Positions 16,238 through 24,133 of a DNA stretch of 39,468 nt are shown one piece after another; the first letter of the stretch is position 1; each line of letters starts with the position of its first letter. The stretch comes from Deferribacter thermophilus. GTDB taxonomy: Bacteria; Chrysiogenota; Deferribacteres; Deferribacterales; Deferribacteraceae. A program made the translations under genes and the position numbers. The notes below the pieces were generated by a model, which saw only the letters and a list, made by a program, of their open reading frames with translations, was not told where the DNA came from and ran no database searches. The stretch spans positions 1-39,468 of the forward strand of contig NZ_JAPNXM010000014.1 in the NCBI RefSeq assembly GCF_049472675.1. The letters run 5' to 3'.

Positions 16238-16936
16238 ATGATTGAAAAATTTTTAAAAGCAATTTCCGACAAAACAAGACTCAGAATTTTAAACTTAATC
16301 AATTTTGCCAATGAAATATGTGTGTGCGATTTAGAAAACACACTAAAGCTAAAACAATCAACATTGTCTACACATTTATCAAAATTAAATAAAGTAAACA
16401 TTTTAACTTATAGCAAGAATGGGAAATGGTCTTATTACAGAATAAATAATGAACTTGATAAAAAATATCTAAAATTACTTAAAAATATAATCGAGATTTT
16501 CAAAAATACTGAAATTGCAAAATCAGACATTAAAAACTACATATCCAATAAAGATAGTTGCTCTATTAGTTATAAGATTTTAATTGTTGATGATAAAAAT
16601 GATCTTTACAGTCAAATTTTAGAAAAAGAATTATCTAAAAAAGAAAATATTAATGTCAAAAGTGCGGGATTAAATCCTGCGGATAAAGTTTCTCTCTTAT
16701 TAAAACAATTATACCCTGACAATTTTAAAAATTTTAGTTTTTTTACCAAAAGTATAAACAACTTTTTAGATTACGAATTTGATATCATAATTCATTTAAT
16801 AACAAACAAAAAACAAAATCTACCTGATTTAAAAGCGAAAAAGCTAATAGAAATCAACATCCAAGAAAACGAACAAAAGTTAACAATAAAAGAACTAAAA
16901 AAATTATTAATAAAAAAATGTGTGAGGTATCTATGA
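16238..16936 (+). CDS. arsR: ArsR repressor fused to a degenerate arsenate-reductase-like domain
   Basis: A 232-residue protein. Residues 1-95 are an ArsR/SmtB winged helix (DKTRLRILNLINFANE, QSTLSTHLSKLNKV) with the As(III)-binding motif EICVCDLENTL (Cys28, Cys30). Residues 112-225 align by eye with the low-molecular-weight phosphatase/ArsC encoded next: KILIVDD...YSQILEKELSK against KLLFLCT...RSQMAEGYGK, then NVKSAGLNP and FLDYEFDIIIHLITN. The CX5R catalytic loop is replaced by VDDKNDLYSQ, so both the nucleophile Cys and the Arg are lost. It should repress its own promoter and derepress with arsenite. The tail may be an allosteric or dimerisation module. An in-frame TTG at 16229 is less likely as a start. 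Overlaps arsC by ATGA. Confidence 0.87.
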   Translation: MIEKFLKAISDKTRLRILNLINFANEICVCDLENTLKLKQSTLSTHLSKLNKVNILTYSKNGKWSYYRINNELDKKYLKLLKNIIEIFKNTEIAKSDIKNYISNKDSCSISYKILIVDDKNDLYSQILEKELSKKENINVKSAGLNPADKVSLLLKQLYPDNFKNFSFFTKSINNFLDYEFDIIIHLITNKKQNLPDLKAKKLIEINIQENEQKLTIKELKKLLIKKCVRYL

Positions 16937-17355
16937 AGAAAAAATTACTATTTCTATGCACCGGTAATTCCTGCAGAAGCCAGATGGCAGAAGGCTATGG
17001 TAAAATCTTTTTAGGGGATAAATACGAGGTATATTCTGCAGGAATAGAAAAACATGGCTTAAACCCTTATATGGTCAAAGTTATGGAAGAAGATGGTGTT
17101 GATGTAAGTAATCAATACTCAAAGACTTTAAATGAGTTAGGAGACATAGACTTTGATGTGGTTGTAACAGTCTGTGGCGATGCTCACGAAACCTGTCCAA
17201 TGTATCTAAAAAAAGCTAAAATAATTCATAAAGGGTTCAAAGATCCTGCAAAAGCAAAAGGAACAGAAGAAGAAATTTTGAAAGTATTTAGAGAAGTAAG
17301 AGATCAAATAAAAAATTATATAAAAAATGAATTAAAAACTATGCTGGAGGGCTAA
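16933..17355 (+). CDS. arsC: Thioredoxin-coupled arsenate reductase (LMW-phosphatase type)
   Basis: A 140-residue cytoplasmic arsenate reductase of the Staphylococcus pI258 ArsC class. The catalytic P-loop CTGNSCRSQ contains Cys9, and Cys81 and Cys88 (VCGDAHETC) provide the redox relay passing oxidation to thioredoxin. Asp104-Pro105 in GFKDPAK is the general acid motif. ATG at 16933 is preferred over the one at 16918 because it overlaps the arsR stop (ATGA), has GAGG upstream and gives the usual N-terminus. It reduces arsenate that enters the cell so that Acr3 can export arsenite, complementing the periplasmic respiratory enzyme. Confidence 0.94.
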   Translation: MKKKLLFLCTGNSCRSQMAEGYGKIFLGDKYEVYSAGIEKHGLNPYMVKVMEEDGVDVSNQYSKTLNELGDIDFDVVVTVCGDAHETCPMYLKKAKIIHKGFKDPAKAKGTEEEILKVFREVRDQIKNYIKNELKTMLEG

Positions 17356-17373
17356 ATGGCTGAAAAAAAATGA
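17356..17373 (+). other. Five-codon ORF carrying the ribosome-binding site upstream of acr3
   Basis: GGAGGG (17346-17351) is spaced for ATG at 17356, which opens MAEKK and stops at TGA 17371-17373. That TGA overlaps the acr3 ATG (17370-17372). The run of eight A residues at 17363-17370 separates the two frames: one extra A would give a continuous protein MAEKKMSLFDR. Translational re-initiation, slippage at the A run, or a one-base sequence error are the alternatives. Confidence 0.6.
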
Positions 17374-18404
17374 GTTTATTTGACAGATACCTTACACTTT
17401 GGGTAGCAATTTGTATGGTTTTAGGTGTTATTTTAGGTAAACTAATGCCAGAAACTATAAACTCATTAAGAAACATTGAGTTTGCAAGAGGTTCTCAAAT
17501 TAATTTACCTATTGCTATATTAATTTGGCTAATGATTTATCCAATGATGTTAAAGGTGGACTTTTCATCTGTTTTAAATGTAGGGAAAAATCCTAAAGGC
17601 CTTGTTATTACAGGATTTGTGAACTGGTTAGTGAAACCTTTCAGTATGGCCTTATTTGGATATCTTTTTTTTAAAATAATTTTTGCACCACTTATTGGCC
17701 CTGAGCTTGCTGATCAATATACAGCAGGAGTTATTATTTTAGCTGCTGCTCCATGTACTGCTATGGTCTTTGTATGGAGTTATTTGGTTGATGGTGACCC
17801 AGGCTATACCCTTGTTCAAGTAGCGTTTAATGACTTAATAATGCTAATAGCATTTACACCAATTGTAAAATTTTTAGTAAGCGGGGCATCAAATCTTACT
17901 GTGCCTTTTATGGTACTATTCTACTCAGTGATTGTTTTCATCGTAATTCCACTATCACTTGGTGTTTTAACTAGAACAATTTTACTAAGAATAAAATCAG
18001 AAGAATGGTTTTTAGGATTTATAAAAAAATTACACCCAATAGCCATATCAGCTTTACTTTTAACACTTGTCTTAATTTTTGCATTTCAAGCTGATAATAT
18101 TACAAACAGATGGTTTCATGTTATTTTAATCTCTATTCCAATTTTGATACAGGTATATTTTAACTCTTCATTAGTTTACCTTTTAATGAAACTTTTTAAA
18201 GTAAATCATAATATAGCAGCCCCAGGAGCACTCATTGGAGCAAGTAACTTCTTTGAATTAGCAGTAGCAACAGCAATAACACTTTTTGGCCCAGAATCTG
18301 GAGCAGCTTTGGCAACAGTTGTTGGTGTGCTTGTAGAAGTTCCTGTAATGCTCTCGGTTGTAAAGATATGTAATAAAACTAAAGGATGGTTTTGTCATAC
18401 ATGA
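17370..18404 (+). CDS. acr3: Arsenite efflux permease Acr3
   Basis: A 344-residue membrane protein of the BASS superfamily with about ten helices, which exports arsenite. Signature segments are FDRYLTLWVAICMVLGVILG at the N-terminus, AAAPCTAMVFVWSYLVDGDP with the conserved Cys129, and GASNFFELAVATAI with Glu295. Cys and Glu residues at these places are functionally essential in characterised Acr3 proteins. The length and start are normal for Acr3 even without the upstream five-codon ORF. It is the last gene of arsR-arsC-acr3 and ends in a strong terminator. This is Acr3, not ArsB. Confidence 0.95.
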   Translation: MSLFDRYLTLWVAICMVLGVILGKLMPETINSLRNIEFARGSQINLPIAILIWLMIYPMMLKVDFSSVLNVGKNPKGLVITGFVNWLVKPFSMALFGYLFFKIIFAPLIGPELADQYTAGVIILAAAPCTAMVFVWSYLVDGDPGYTLVQVAFNDLIMLIAFTPIVKFLVSGASNLTVPFMVLFYSVIVFIVIPLSLGVLTRTILLRIKSEEWFLGFIKKLHPIAISALLLTLVLIFAFQADNITNRWFHVILISIPILIQVYFNSSLVYLLMKLFKVNHNIAAPGALIGASNFFELAVATAITLFGPESGAALATVVGVLVEVPVMLSVVKICNKTKGWFCHT

Positions 18405-18429
18405 AAAGAGGGGCTTCCCCTCTTTTTTT
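18404..18429. terminator. Bidirectional terminator between acr3 and the response regulator
   Basis: Stem AAAAGAGGGG (18404-18413), loop CTT, then CCCCTCTTTT (18417-18426), followed by three more T on the plus strand and flanked by A/T runs so it works both ways. It begins at the last base of the acr3 stop and overlaps the stop of the convergent response-regulator gene, an unusually economical arrangement. Confidence 0.88.
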
Positions 18430-19798
18430 ATACTTCTAAATTATATTTTTTCAATTTTGCATTTAATGTTACTCTGCTGATACCTAAAATTTCTGCTGTT
18501 TTACTGAGATTATAATTGTTCATCTTTAGCGCTCTTTTAATTAGTCTTGCTTCAATCTCTTCCACACTTTTAACAAGCAAATTATCCTTATATTTATTGA
18601 AAAAATACTCCGTAACATAAACATTATATGATTTAATCTTATCAATTTTTATATCTTCTGGTTTTATATGGTTATCTTTTGTTATTAATACAGCTTTTCT
18701 AATAACATTTTCCAACTCTCTAACATTTCCAGGCCAATCATATTCCTGTAAAATATCAAACACCTCATCTTCTATACAGCAAATATTTTTATTAAGCTCT
18801 TTTGAATATTTAATAGTAAAATAAATTGTAAGTTCCTTTATATCATCTTTTCTCTCCCTCAAGGGTGGTAAATTAATATTTACCACATTGAGCCTGTAGT
18901 ACAGATCTTCTCTAAATTGCCCCTTTTGAATCAGATCTTTTAAATCTTTATTTGTGGCAGCTACTATTCTTACATCAACTTTTTTAAGCTTATTACTACC
19001 AAGTCGTTCTATTGCACCATCTTGTAATACCCTGAGAAGTTTAGCCTGTAAATCCAAAGGCATATCGCCAATTTCATCAAGAAATAAAGTTCCTCCATCT
19101 GCTATCTCAAATTTACCCATTTTGCTTTTATCTGCACCTGTAAAAGCACCCTTTTCATATCCAAAGAGTTCACTTTCCAATAGCTCTTCAGGTATAGCAG
19201 CACAATTGATTGGAATAAAAGGCTTATCTTTTCTATTACCATATTTATGGATTAATTTAACAATCAACTCTTTACCTGTCCCACTTTCACCTGTAACCAA
19301 AACTGGATAATTTGTTTCTGCAACACCAGCAACCATTATCATTACATCTCTTACACTTTTAGAACTACCTATAAACAATTCATCGTTAAAACTATCAAAG
19401 TCTAATTTTGAAGAATTTTTTGGACATATTTCATGATCTCTAATTTGAGCAAACTTATTAACAATTTGTATGATATATTCTGGCTCAACAGGTTTGACAA
19501 TATATTCTATTGCTCCTAGCTTTATACTCTCCAAAACTACATTATTTTTTCCATAAGCAGTCATCATAACCACAGGAACTTCTTGATCAATACTTTTAAT
19601 AGATCTTAAAACATCTAAACCGTTCTCTTCTCCAAGCTTATAATCTAAAAAAATAATATTAAACTTATTCTTTTTTAACAAATCGATAGCATCTGTACCA
19701 TTTAAGGCAGTATGAACCTCAAAATTTTCACTAAGTAATCTTTTTAATCCATAGCACAAGGAACTATCGTCATCAACTATTAGCACACTAATTGACAT
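18428..19798 (-). CDS. Sigma-54-dependent response regulator
   Basis: A 456-residue NtrC-family activator. It has a receiver (residues 1-120, phospho-acceptor Asp52), an AAA+ domain with Walker A GESGTGKE at 170-177, the sigma-54 contact loop GAFTGA at 217-222, Walker B GGTLFLDEIG at 235-244 and arginine-finger region FREDLYYRLNV, and a Fis-type HTH at about 427-450 (NLSKTAEILGISRVTL). When phosphorylated it would open sigma-54 promoters. It overlaps the kinase gene by 11 bp with AAGGAG inside it. Context, ending against acr3 and near arrAB, suggests control of arsenate respiration, as in AioXSR/ArxXSR-type systems. Its target sites are not proven. Confidence 0.93.
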   Translation of the reverse strand: MSISVLIVDDDSSLCYGLKRLLSENFEVHTALNGTDAIDLLKKNKFNIIFLDYKLGEENGLDVLRSIKSIDQEVPVVMMTAYGKNNVVLESIKLGAIEYIVKPVEPEYIIQIVNKFAQIRDHEICPKNSSKLDFDSFNDELFIGSSKSVRDVMIMVAGVAETNYPVLVTGESGTGKELIVKLIHKYGNRKDKPFIPINCAAIPEELLESELFGYEKGAFTGADKSKMGKFEIADGGTLFLDEIGDMPLDLQAKLLRVLQDGAIERLGSNKLKKVDVRIVAATNKDLKDLIQKGQFREDLYYRLNVVNINLPPLRERKDDIKELTIYFTIKYSKELNKNICCIEDEVFDILQEYDWPGNVRELENVIRKAVLITKDNHIKPEDIKIDKIKSYNVYVTEYFFNKYKDNLLVKSVEEIEARLIKRALKMNNYNLSKTAEILGISRVTLNAKLKKYNLEV

Positions 19799-21170
19799 AA
19801 GCGCTCCTTAGATTAATCATAAATATTGTTTCATTAGCGTTACTATTAATTAATATTAGTTCGCCATCCATAGCGGTTATTATCATATCACAAATTGCCA
19901 AACCTAAACCAGTACCTTTAGATTTTGTAGTAAAAAAAGGCATAAATATCTTATCCTTATCTTTTTCTTTTATCCCATAACCATCATCAATCACTTCAAT
20001 TATCACATTTTGATCATTTTTATATAATTTTACATCTATTTTATTAGCATTGGCATCTATCGAGTTATTTATGAGGTTTAATAAAACCTGTATTAGTTTT
20101 TCTTTATCAACAAAAAATTTATCTATCTCACTTGAAAAATTAAATTTAACATTAATGTCTAATCTATCAAAATAGCTAAACAGCTCTTTTTTAATATCCA
20201 CAACATTAGTTACAGATTTTTCTATCTTGACAGGTTTTGTATATTCCAAAAATTCATTTATTCTGCTTACAAGTCTGTTTGCTTCTTTCTTAATAACATT
20301 CAAATCTTCACTACATCCACTGCTCCCTGGACTACACTTTGATAGCTGATAAACCATTAAATTAATAGTCATAATAGGATTTTTTAGCTCATGTGCAAGA
20401 CCTGCAGCCATCATACCTATTGATGCTAGTTTTTCACTTCTTCTTGCTTTTCTCTCCTCTTCATAAAATTTATTGAGGGTATCGTATAATCTTTCTGACA
20501 TTTCATTTAAGGTCTTAGATAGTTTTTTAATCTCTATAGATGCATAATCATGGACATAAGTTTTAAAAGGGAGATTATCATAATTTAAATTATTAATTTG
20601 TTCCACAAAATCATTCATTGGACGAATCAACAATTTTGTTAAATAAAGACCTAGTAATACTCCAAACAAAATTATTAAAATATTAACAAATCCCAATTTA
20701 AATAAATTTATTTTTACATATTCATTTATAGAATCTTTATCAATTATAAAAAGTATATAACCTATGGGATCATTTTTTATTTTCATTGCTTTTAATTTTA
20801 CAAAATCATTATCAGCAAAATAATCTAATTTATCCATATCTCTTTGAGCTTTTGCATCTGCTAAGTAATTTTTATTTTTATCAAACAAATAGATATTTTT
20901 TATATATTTAGTATTACTACTAATTTGTTTAAGAGTAATAAACAAAGTAAAAATGTCATCGTACAGAATTGATTCAATAAGTCTAGACTCGTTTGTTTTA
21001 TAATGGGAATCAATTACTTGCATAATATTGTCCTTTATAAAACCGTTCAAATACATAAAAAGTATTCCAAGATTTATGATAACAGTGCCAAAACCTAAAA
21101 CACCAATTAATAAACCAACTCTGTTTTTAATTTTAGCAGGTAAAAAAAAGTTTATAAATTTACTCTTCAT
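19788..21170 (-). CDS. Membrane sensor histidine kinase of the arsenic three-component set
   Basis: A 460-residue kinase with membrane helices at about 18-45 and 155-180 enclosing a roughly 105-residue periplasmic domain without cysteines. A HAMP-like linker, HisKA (His260 in GLAHELKNPI) and HATPase (DDGYGI, GTGLGLAICD) follow. A Cys pair (Cys279, Cys286, in CSPGSSGC) lies between phospho-acceptor His and the second dimerisation helix, an odd place that could sense thiol reagents such as arsenite; that is inference. ATG at 21170 is used; an in-frame TTG lies two codons upstream. It overlaps the binding-protein gene by 11 bp and the regulator gene by 11 bp, so the three are co-translated. Confidence 0.92.
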   Translation of the reverse strand: MKSKFINFFLPAKIKNRVGLLIGVLGFGTVIINLGILFMYLNGFIKDNIMQVIDSHYKTNESRLIESILYDDIFTLFITLKQISSNTKYIKNIYLFDKNKNYLADAKAQRDMDKLDYFADNDFVKLKAMKIKNDPIGYILFIIDKDSINEYVKINLFKLGFVNILIILFGVLLGLYLTKLLIRPMNDFVEQINNLNYDNLPFKTYVHDYASIEIKKLSKTLNEMSERLYDTLNKFYEEERKARRSEKLASIGMMAAGLAHELKNPIMTINLMVYQLSKCSPGSSGCSEDLNVIKKEANRLVSRINEFLEYTKPVKIEKSVTNVVDIKKELFSYFDRLDINVKFNFSSEIDKFFVDKEKLIQVLLNLINNSIDANANKIDVKLYKNDQNVIIEVIDDGYGIKEKDKDKIFMPFFTTKSKGTGLGLAICDMIITAMDGELILINSNANETIFMINLRSAYVN

Positions 21171-22008
21171 ATCCAAGTTTAGTTAAATAGTTTTTCATTA
21201 TTAAAACTTTTTTTAATAAATTATAGTCTGGCTCCACAAACTTATCTATTTTTAATTTTTCTAATATCTTTTTCCCTTTAGAATCTTTATGCATAGTTAA
21301 AAGGACATTTTGAATTTTATTTCTAAGATCTTTACTTAAATAAGCCGAAGCTACAAAAGGGGGAGCTAAGAAATCCTCTGACTTGTGAATTATTTTCACA
21401 TTTTTAATCTTTTCAGGCTCATGATGCTCAATAAAGTCAAAAACCAAACTATCGACAGCCGCACCATCAATCAAACCAATATTAACTAAATATATTGATT
21501 TATCATGACTATTTGTAAAAAATATTTTTTTAAAAAACACATCTGGTTTGACCCCAACTTCTTTTAAAATCAAGTATCTTGGATAAATATAGCCACTATT
21601 TGATAACCTATCTGTAAAAGCAAAAACTTTCCCTTTTAGATCGGATAATTTCTCAATATTACTTTTTTTATTAACAATAATAAATGATTTATAAGCGCTT
21701 TTGCCATTTACTACGGGAACACCTAAAATAACATATCTTTTGTTATCTAAGTAAATAAGAGCTCCTGTACATATAGAAGCAAAATCAACTCTTCCTGTCT
21801 CTATTAGTTTATTAACCTCAGAGTAATTTCTTCTAAAAATAGGGTTAACCTTTTTCCCTATTTTACCTTCAATATATTTTCCAAAATCCTTATAAAGATA
21901 GAATGTTTCATCAGGAGAAATCATTGATGAAATAGCAAAATTTAACTCAGCTTGAAGACTGCTAGTAAAAAATAAACTACAAAATATAATTAAAATAACA
22001 AGCCGCAT
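21160..22008 (-). CDS. PhnD/AioX-like periplasmic binding protein, candidate oxyanion sensor
   Basis: A 282-residue secreted protein: a Sec signal (about 1-20, ending SSLQA), then a phosphonate/phosphite-type binding fold (LNFAISSMISPDETFYLYKDF, VDFASICTGALIYL, LSDLKGKVFAFTD, AAVDSLVFDF). The mature protein has a single Cys, Cys80, in the loop after VDFAS, where PhnD-type proteins contact ligand. AioX, the arsenite sensor of AioXSR systems, also relies on a binding-site Cys. No transporter genes accompany it; instead a kinase and sigma-54 regulator overlap it. It therefore probably delivers a ligand signal, perhaps arsenite or arsenate, to the kinase. Ligand identity is inferred. It starts one base after the radical SAM gene's stop. 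Confidence 0.82.
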   Translation of the reverse strand: MRLVILIIFCSLFFTSSLQAELNFAISSMISPDETFYLYKDFGKYIEGKIGKKVNPIFRRNYSEVNKLIETGRVDFASICTGALIYLDNKRYVILGVPVVNGKSAYKSFIIVNKKSNIEKLSDLKGKVFAFTDRLSNSGYIYPRYLILKEVGVKPDVFFKKIFFTNSHDKSIYLVNIGLIDGAAVDSLVFDFIEHHEPEKIKNVKIIHKSEDFLAPPFVASAYLSKDLRNKIQNVLLTMHKDSKGKKILEKLKIDKFVEPDYNLLKKVLIMKNYLTKLGYEE

Positions 22009-22009
22009 T

Positions 22010-23074
22010 TTATCCTTTAAAGTTTTCTGGTATATAATCGCAGAAAGGCTCTTCTGCCATATAATTACCTGTTACTGCGTAAGCTCTCGCTCTACAACCA
22101 CCACATACGCCCAAATATTTACAGACACCACACTTTCCTTCGTACTCTTTAAAATTCCTAATATCTTGGAATAGCTTAGAATTTTCCCAAATATCTTTAA
22201 ACTTTTCTTGGAAAACATTTCCAGCACTAAAAGGGAAATATGAGCAAGGGTAAACATCCCCTTTTGCACTAATAAAACAGATAGATTGAGCAGCTATACA
22301 ACCTTTCCCACCGCCAGTTGAAAACTTTAAACTTCTTCTCTGAGTATCAAGCCCTTCTTTCTTACTTCTTTCATGCCATATTCTATAATATTGAGGTGCA
22401 CAGGTAGGTCTTACCAAAATTTCAGCCTCTTCTCTTTCCATCTCATAATGCCAATTTAAAATATCTTCATAATCCTCTTTACTAACAAGCTCCTTCATTA
22501 TCTCTTCACCCCTTCCTGTAGGCACAATGAGAAACATATACCATGCAGTAGCACCAAGCTCTTTAGCTAACTTATATGTATTCTCTATATCATGCTGATT
22601 TCTTTTGGTAAAAGAAGAGTTTATTATAAAAGGGATGTCATGCTTATTAAAAAATTCTGCTGCTCTCATAACACCTTCAAAGGCTCCTGGCTGACCCCTA
22701 AAATCATCATGAATCTCTTTTGTAGATCCATCAAGGCTCAAAGATACAATCTTTATACCGCTATCCTTAATTTTCATACAAATTTCATCATTGACTAAAA
22801 CACCATTCGTAGCCATGCACATTCTAAACCCTTTTTCCGTCCCATATTTAGCTATATCAAAAACATCTTTTCTCAAAAGGGGCTCACCACCAGATAAAAC
22901 AATCACAGGTGTAGCTACTTCTTTTATTTCATCTAATAACTTATAACACTTATCAAGTGTAAATAACCCTTCTGGTGAATGTATATCTGAAGAAGATCTA
23001 CAATGGACACAATTTAAATTACATTTTTCAGTTATTTCCCAAGCCATCCATTTTAATTCCCATTTTTTACTCAT
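22010..23074 (-). CDS. Radical SAM/SPASM protein, AhbD/NirJ-like (heme biosynthesis)
   Basis: A 354-residue radical SAM enzyme. The SAM cluster motif is CNLNCVHC near residue 18, followed by LSGGEPLL. The C-terminal SPASM-type domain contains GGGKGCIAAQSICFISAKGDVYPC and CGVCKYLGVCGGCRARAYAVTGNYMAEEPFCDY. That tail is characteristic of AhbD, which decarboxylates iron-coproporphyrin III to heme b in the siroheme-dependent pathway, and of the related NirJ/AhbC proteins. Which of these reactions it performs is not certain. ATG at 23074 is used because GGAG lies six bases upstream; the ATG four codons earlier has none. It overlaps the TtcA-like gene by 8 bp. Heme supply for cytochromes is a plausible role. 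Confidence 0.75.
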   Translation of the reverse strand: MSKKWELKWMAWEITEKCNLNCVHCRSSSDIHSPEGLFTLDKCYKLLDEIKEVATPVIVLSGGEPLLRKDVFDIAKYGTEKGFRMCMATNGVLVNDEICMKIKDSGIKIVSLSLDGSTKEIHDDFRGQPGAFEGVMRAAEFFNKHDIPFIINSSFTKRNQHDIENTYKLAKELGATAWYMFLIVPTGRGEEIMKELVSKEDYEDILNWHYEMEREEAEILVRPTCAPQYYRIWHERSKKEGLDTQRRSLKFSTGGGKGCIAAQSICFISAKGDVYPCSYFPFSAGNVFQEKFKDIWENSKLFQDIRNFKEYEGKCGVCKYLGVCGGCRARAYAVTGNYMAEEPFCDYIPENFKG

Positions 23075-23735
23075 CCTTTTCTCCATAAATTTTGTAGTTT
23101 TCGATAATATAATTTATATTTCCTACTAATTCAATATAATTAATACCCACCTGCTTAGAAACCCTCTTGACAAACCCTGTAACCATATTTTTGACAGAGC
23201 ATTTATGCTCATTATCTGTAATCCCATATTTTTTCGCATATTTTTTAATGTCGTTTTTTTGTATATAAAAAAACGGTCTTAGAACAGTTACTTCGCCAAA
23301 ATAATCCCTCTTTATAGGTAAAGATTCCAGTTTTTTTTGAAAAAAGAGATTCCATAAAAACCTTTCTGCAAAATCATCTGCATGATGGGCAAATAGTACA
23401 TACTTACACCCAACCTCTTTTGCAAATTGAAAAATATATTTTCTCCTTATCCTTGAACAAAGATAACAATCAATAGGGAAAGATATATCCTCTTTTACTT
23501 CAACATTTATTACATCAGGTAAATTAGTTTTCAGATCCCCTGATATCCCCACATGAACAGGATAAATTTTTCCACTAAAATTATTATTCTTATAATATTC
23601 TCTTAGCAAATGATACAAAACTCCAGAATCAATACCACCAGAAATACCAACAATTAAATCTTTTCCAAGAAAAGGATATTTTTCGTCTGTTTTTAACAGA
23701 CTACCAATCAACCTTTTTTCTATCTTCTTATACAT
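23067..23735 (-). CDS. TtcA-family PP-loop ATPase (tRNA thiolation)
   Basis: A 222-residue N-type ATP pyrophosphatase with PP-loop SGGIDSG near residue 32. The CYLCSRIRR motif and the later AHHADDFAERFLWNLFF segment match TtcA, which uses an Fe-S cluster to thiolate cytidine 32 of tRNA. TtcA binds its cluster with a CxxC plus another Cys; CxxC is present and a further Cys lies in NEHKCSV. It is shorter than enterobacterial TtcA (about 310), but compact homologues exist. The ATG at 23735 overlaps archease by 8 bp. The substrate is inferred from family. Confidence 0.72.
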   Translation of the reverse strand: MYKKIEKRLIGSLLKTDEKYPFLGKDLIVGISGGIDSGVLYHLLREYYKNNNFSGKIYPVHVGISGDLKTNLPDVINVEVKEDISFPIDCYLCSRIRRKYIFQFAKEVGCKYVLFAHHADDFAERFLWNLFFQKKLESLPIKRDYFGEVTVLRPFFYIQKNDIKKYAKKYGITDNEHKCSVKNMVTGFVKRVSKQVGINYIELVGNINYIIENYKIYGEKDE

Positions 23736-24126
23736 CAAAAATAAAATTCCCTTCTATGAAACCTTTTTTCTCTTTAACATAAAAATTGTGTTTTGTTATT
23801 GCCTTTATCTCTAATTCTATATCATCAACATTTTTAAAAATCAAAAACAATGCCTTGCTATTTTCAATTTTTTGTAACTTAAAAATATTTTTCTTTGTAA
23901 ATAAATAGAATATTAAATCTTTTAAAAGTTCATAAACAAAATTTTCCAGATTATCAATTAAATAATTCTTTTTTTCAACAATTCCCTCTTTACATTCAAT
24001 TTTCTTATCAAAACATAGAAAATAAAAACCTTCTAATAAATTCTGAATAAACTCTTCTATATTTTTGCCATAAACTTTTAATCCAATATCAGCAGTGGTA
24101 TCCACAATCTCATATTTTTCCATCAT
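23728..24126 (-). CDS. Archease
   Basis: A 132-residue protein matching archease. It has the N-terminal DTTADIGLKVYGKNIEEFIQN motif (Asp ligand region), and the C-terminal EIKAITKHNFYVKEKKGFIEGNFIFDV segment is diagnostic. Archease helps RtcB RNA ligase to be guanylylated and turn over. No rtcB is in this window, so its partner would be elsewhere. AGGTGG precedes the ATG by four bases. It sits between tonB and the TtcA-like gene with a 7-bp gap and an 8-bp overlap, so it belongs to one operon. Confidence 0.83.
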   Translation of the reverse strand: MMEKYEIVDTTADIGLKVYGKNIEEFIQNLLEGFYFLCFDKKIECKEGIVEKKNYLIDNLENFVYELLKDLIFYLFTKKNIFKLQKIENSKALFLIFKNVDDIELEIKAITKHNFYVKEKKGFIEGNFIFDV

Positions 24127-24133
24127 AAGCCAC

